A stretch of DNA of 64,000 nt, taken from Solenopsis invicta. Its lineage: Eukaryota > Arthropoda > Insecta > Hymenoptera > Formicidae. Positions 59,644 through 64,000 of the stretch are shown piece after piece. Positions within the stretch are counted from its first letter, which is position 1, and each line of letters begins with the position of its first letter. The notes below the pieces were generated by a model. The model did no database searches, was not told the origin of the DNA, and saw only the letters and a list, made by a program, of their open reading frames with translations. The DNA is taken from assembly GCF_016802725.1 (NCBI RefSeq), contig NC_052669.1, positions 3,434,501 to 3,498,500 of the forward strand, given 5' to 3'. The position numbers and the translations under genes are program-made.

Positions 59644-62600
59644 ATGTTTATTGCGTTATTATTAATTATTATTGTTGTATATTTGATGTGTCATTGTTAT
59701 GCGCAATATGGACCAAATGGACGATTAATCAATAAAATACCAGGACCACCAGGTTATCCAATTATTGGTAATTTATTCAACTTGCTGGAGTCTAGAGGTA
59801 AATTAAAATTTTTAATAGAGGAGAAGGTGATATTATTGTTACATTTTATAATATAACTTTGCTTAATCAATATTTTCAATCGAAAATTAAACGATTATAT
59901 TCATTAAACTGTTCTTTAATAGATTCTAGACTCAAATTTATGATATATTATTATATTAACTATTATTTATAAAAGTGTAGCAACACTGCATAAATAGTCG
60001 AATAGGAACAATGATAGTCATACGACCTACAACAAGAATAAATTTATACAATTGGTTTTAATTAAAAACCACAGTGTTTTGTTATAAAATTATACATTTT
60101 TTCAAAATAAAAAGAAAGTATTGAAATATATGTAAATACCCGAATATACACATAATAAGCGTGTAAATTGCTAGTATTAAAAAACTACAATACATATAAT
60201 GTGAATTATAGATTAACAGTAAAACTATAATTCATTTATTGAGTAACTACTTGGAAAAAACTAAAAACTTTGAAAAAGATTCCGTAGTTGACGAAAACCT
60301 GTTGAGACGTAATCACGTATAATAAATATGCACACATTAGCAAACTCGTATGAAATTTTTTAACTTTGCATTACTTGATGTGCTTATAGTCGAATCAAAA
60401 ATTAAATTAAAAAAATCATTTGGGTATAAACTCTTATGATAATACATTCAAATTTAAAAAGTATAAGGAAGTGTGTGTAATTAAATGTTAAATGTAAAAT
60501 GTTAAATGTTAAATGTGTATCTCAAAAAAGTTTCAAAATGTTTAAAAGTAAAAATGCTTTATAATAAATACCGGCTATAGTGTAGTGGCATACTAGCAGT
60601 ATTACATAATGGAAGGCCACTAAACAAATTACTTCCTAAGTAGTTACTAGAAATCATTATCTATATAATAATGCAGATAATATGAGTAGGCATAATACCT
60701 AAACGGTTTATAATACTACCTTCTCCTCTACATTTTAATAAACTAATTAATTCTAAATTGTGTAATTATTAATATTATCGCATGTTCAATGTTTTTAATA
60801 ATTGTATCAAGCGATTGATAAGTAATGCATATGGGTGCAGTATACTTATCAGCCGTTCCACGTGTATAAATTCTCAATACACACAAGCAATTTTTGTATG
60901 TTTATTTTTTTAATTATTAAGGCGATTTTCTATAAACTTTTCATAAAATACAGATATTGACATTAAGTAAAAAATTAATTATAATTTTTTCTGTGTTTAT
61001 GACATTTGTGTATTAAATAAATACGTATTTTTCAGAGCAATTCTGGGAGACTTTATCGATTTTAAATGAGCAGTATTATCCTATTTATAAATTGCGAGCC
61101 TTTTTCAATTCTTTGGTATTTATCCGTCATCCCGATGATTTGGAGGTAATAAATAATAAAAAAAACAAACTCTATAATATTATTATCAAATCGGAAACTT
61201 AGAAATTTGTCGTTTACATACATAAGGGTTTACAAAAAAACCCTTTTTAAAACACTGACAATTTAAAATGTTCAAAATATTTTAAGTGATTCAAGTAAAG
61301 TGATTACAGTAAAAAAGGGTTGCCATACTGACATAATATAGCACTTTGCTTTAGAATTATATTTCTTACAAAGTAATTAAAAACAAGACTTTAAAAACAC
61401 AAATAAAGTTAAAAAGTATTTTTTTTAATGAAATGGTATTTTTTATAATATCGTTTTGAATTTTGCAATAATTAACACTTATTCTCCCTCATGGAGTCAC
61501 TTGTGCCCAAGCACAATAATTTTGTGTCTAGCATATATATTGAAGCATCACATATTTGTATATTATAAAATATTTTGGGATTTATTGTAAGCGAGTTAGT
61601 GCAAAAATAAATTGAGAGATCAAGTTGTTTTTGTGTCGATTTAATATGAAATAAGTCTAAGTGCCGGAGTTACAATGCTACGCGTCTGGTAAGGTATCGC
61701 GGCGATTTGACGAGAAAGCGTTTTCTTTTCTTCGCGTGTTTTATATCTCCTCGGTATGACCAAGAGATTCGTGTCCAACGGTAAATTTTAAATCTGTTAT
61801 TCTGTACCAAGCTGTTAGATGCTGCTTATTTATTTCTCTACTTAAACTTCAATTTATTGTATTATGCATTCCTGTTGTGTATCATGTATGTTTTTCTATA
61901 ATGTTCGACTCTAACTAATAACGCCTCTTTGTTTTCTTACTATGCTCGTTAATTTTCAATTTTGTTAATTGGGTATGTGGCGAAGCAATTGCCGCAATAT
62001 GTAGCATTTACTTACACTTATATTACTTTAAAAAAAACAGTAGATGCAAGCAGTTATAATATAAATCACGAAATATTTGTTATCAAAAGTTCTATTATCA
62101 AATTACATAGCAGTCACAAATTGTATCGAATGGGCTACGTTGATATTGTGCAACTTTATTCTTTTATATTTATTAAGATTAAGTCAAACAGCATTTAACT
62201 CAATACTTGTAATTATTTTCTAGATAATTCTAAACAATACAAAACATATCAGCAAGAGTAATTTATATGACGCATTACATCCTTGGCTTGGCATGGGTCT
62301 TCTTACCAGTGGAGGTAATGTAATCATATAGATAAATGTAAATAAACAAAATTATAGACGAGATAAACTTATGTACGGTCACAGAAGAATCTTGACGCTA
62401 AAATAATATTATTTTGTGTTTTTACATACAATTTCTTATTCTTTACATTCAAACTGTGTGCGGTTTCAAACGCACCTGAATATGTAATAACAGAATTAAA
62501 TAGACACAAGTTTATTTTATATTACTATTTTATACTAACATAGTATTTTTAAAACCTCACTCAAAAAAATGTCAAAAATCTGCTGCAAAAAAAATTATCT

Positions 62601-64000
62601 CGACTTTGGTTTGAACTTTCCTGTCTCCCTGCATTCCATTTGGGCATCCTAACTAATTCGATTTTAAGACGTTCTCTGAATATAGCTGTTGTTGCAAGAA
62701 ATATTACTAAATCCCTTGGTGGTTGAATAGAATTTTTCGTTTAGTGGTAGTCGTTTTTAATATGTCAATAACTGATAATTGTTATAAGGTATTTTTACTT
62801 TTGAAATTTTTTTCAGATACATTTCAGTATCTAATTACACATACTTAGTCATTGTTTTTAAATTTGATCGTATTATCACACGAATGTACACTCAGAGTTT
62901 TTTGTTATTTTATCCGGCTGTACATATTTCGAGTTATACAAAAGTTGAACAATAATATGGAATTTTGTTAATGTAGCTTTTTAAGCGTTAATATGGTTTT
63001 AAAAGCCATAAGCAAATTTTCATATCAAAATGTTTCTTCCATAAATCGATTGTTACTTTGGAGGAGTGCGTTAAAAAACATTAGAGATATCATTTTAGGC
63101 TTGTTTTTTAATGTTAAACAAATGTAAAATTATATCTTTAATAATATTTCTGATAATGTTTCCGAATGCTCACAAATTCTAAATCGAATATCAACATTCT
63201 TGCGACAATGCCACGCCGCGCTCATATAAGTCACACTTTTAATGCAACGTTATCAGTGATCACAGTTTTTTTTTGTCAGATCACGTGGAGATGATCGTTG
63301 AGAAAAAAAAATTAATATAAAAAGTAAATATATTAAACACAATCCGAGTTACGCCAGCACAATCTTGAAACAACAATAATATGAGACATGGATTAATTTG
63401 ACCATTGCAGTAAATCAGTAAGATTATAAAAGTTATATCAGTTTAAAGAAAAAGTGGCTCAACTAGCTTCGATTTACCCTACTGAAAATTTATAATACAT
63501 GTAAACTGTAGCATGTAAAACTACGATAAATTTATCGAATGATTACTTGCACATGAAAACTTTGAATAAAAGGCTATATTAAATTTGTTGTGACGTAAAT
63601 ACACATAAGGGTCCACATTAGCAAAATGTCATGTTATTGTTTAACTTTGCGTTACTCGAAATGTGTACAGCTGAACACAAAATTATATAACTAAAAAAAA
63701 TCACTCGAGTATAAATGCAATCTTATGGTAATAGTATCCGCCACTTAATAATAGAGATATTACGTGTAGCTATAAAATTTACAAAGTCCATATATAATAT
63801 CATCTTGTCTTCTAGCATTATTATAAGAGTATTTATTTCTTTTTAGGCTCTAAATGGCATTTACGGCGAAAGATACTAACTCCCACATTCCATTTTAATA
63901 TATTACAGCAATTTGTTGAGATTTTAATCGAGGAGGGCGAGAGCATGACCAGATCTTTGAAAAATGCAGGCGGCACTATTACAAAAGATTTAGTACCATT
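59644..64000 (+). CDS. CYP4: Cytochrome P450, CYP4 family, unit 6 (3' part outside window)
   Basis: Visible exons: 59644-59797, 61036-61145, 62224-62314, and 63847 onward (exon 4, cut by the window end). Lengths match units 2, 4 and 5. The ATG opens a hydrophobic anchor followed by YGPNGR and the canonical hinge [13 protein letters not shown]; exon 4 has the C-helix KWHLRRK. No defect in the visible part. Introns 1 and 3 are long because they hold R1 repeats in both orientations. The I-helix and haem loop lie outside, so activity cannot be judged. Predicted ER-anchored monooxygenase; substrate unknown. Confidence 0.92.
59860..60735 (-). repeat. Dispersed repeat R1 in intron 1 of unit 6
   Basis: Opposite in orientation to the gene; on the minus strand it begins TAGAGGAGAAGGTAGTATT. 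It shares the segment GATTCTAGACTC.AA...ACACTGCATAA with 55970-56240. Confidence 0.6.
62608..62665 (-). other. tRNA-like relic in intron 3 of unit 6
   Basis: On the minus strand: TTAGTTAGGATGCCCAAATG (box-A-like) and, about 20 bp on, AAAGTTCAAACC (box-B-like). The layout resembles the relic at 44946-45007. It is too degenerate for a functional tRNA. Confidence 0.3.
62690..63120 (+). repeat. Dispersed repeat R1 in intron 3 of unit 6, forward copy
   Basis: Landmarks in R1 order: AATATGTCAATAACTGATAAT, CGAGTTATACAAAAGTTGAAC, AATCGATTGTTACTTT. Truncated relative to 49803-50720. Confidence 0.55.
63480..63825 (-). repeat. Dispersed repeat R1 in intron 3 of unit 6, reverse copy
   Basis: On the minus strand it begins TAGAAGACAAGATG and contains TTTCGAGTAACGCAAAGTT. 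Together with the forward copy at 62690-63120 it makes an inverted pair inside one intron. Confidence 0.5.

Noticed and set aside
1..64000. CRISPR array, prokaryotic operon or phage-like system
   Set aside because: Spliceosomal introns, TATA/initiator promoters and eukaryotic transposons show this is insect nuclear DNA; no regularly spaced repeats were seen.

Overview
The window is AT-rich insect DNA, most likely hymenopteran and plausibly an ant. Three things suggest this: the proteins are CYP4-type cytochrome P450s of the kind tandemly expanded in ants, the genes are intron-rich with short consensus GT/AG introns, and the gaps are packed with insect-type transposons (BEL/Pao, hAT, piggyBac-like, mariner-like, pogo/Tigger-like). 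The species cannot be read from the sequence.

The backbone is a head-to-tail array of six CYP4 units, all on the + strand. Unit 1 (905-4973) has lost its 5' exons to the window edge. Unit 2 (15915-21408) is complete. Unit 3 (24077-27930) is a 5'-truncated pseudogene. Unit 4 (37588-43489) is complete. Unit 5 (46784-54189) has an open frame but several eroded P450 motifs. Unit 6 (59644 to the window end) is cut off in exon 4. Every unit follows one 12-exon plan with nearly identical exon lengths. The three complete copies each splice to 1533 nt (510 aa). The expected products are microsomal monooxygenases with an N-terminal membrane anchor. TATA-like core promoters preceded by GATA-type motifs lie 60-210 bp before the start codons of units 2, 4, 5 and 6.

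Region by region: 1-904 is intron of unit 1. 4974-15780 has no convincing gene and holds several repeat families, a piggyBac-like non-autonomous element, palindromes and a TG/CG microsatellite. 21409-24076 carries more copies of those repeats and two short inverted-repeat elements. 27931-29340 holds unrecognised higher-GC DNA with a small hAT-type element. 29341-35740 is a decayed pogo/Tigger-like transposase split by a BEL/Pao LTR retrotransposon. The retroelement has a nearly complete pol but a damaged 5' end; its TSD and LTR ends are exact. 35741-37430, 43490-46630 and 54190-59480 are AT-rich intergenic DNA with foldback elements, a tRNA-like relic and an 8-bp-TSD hAT element that ends 188 bp upstream of the unit 6 start codon.

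No operon-like or novel enzymatic system is evident. The interest lies in how a young detoxification-type gene cluster is being duplicated, broken and re-wired by mobile DNA. Stages visible are intact genes, an eroding gene, a pseudogene with a mapped breakpoint, and nested insertions that can be ordered in time.
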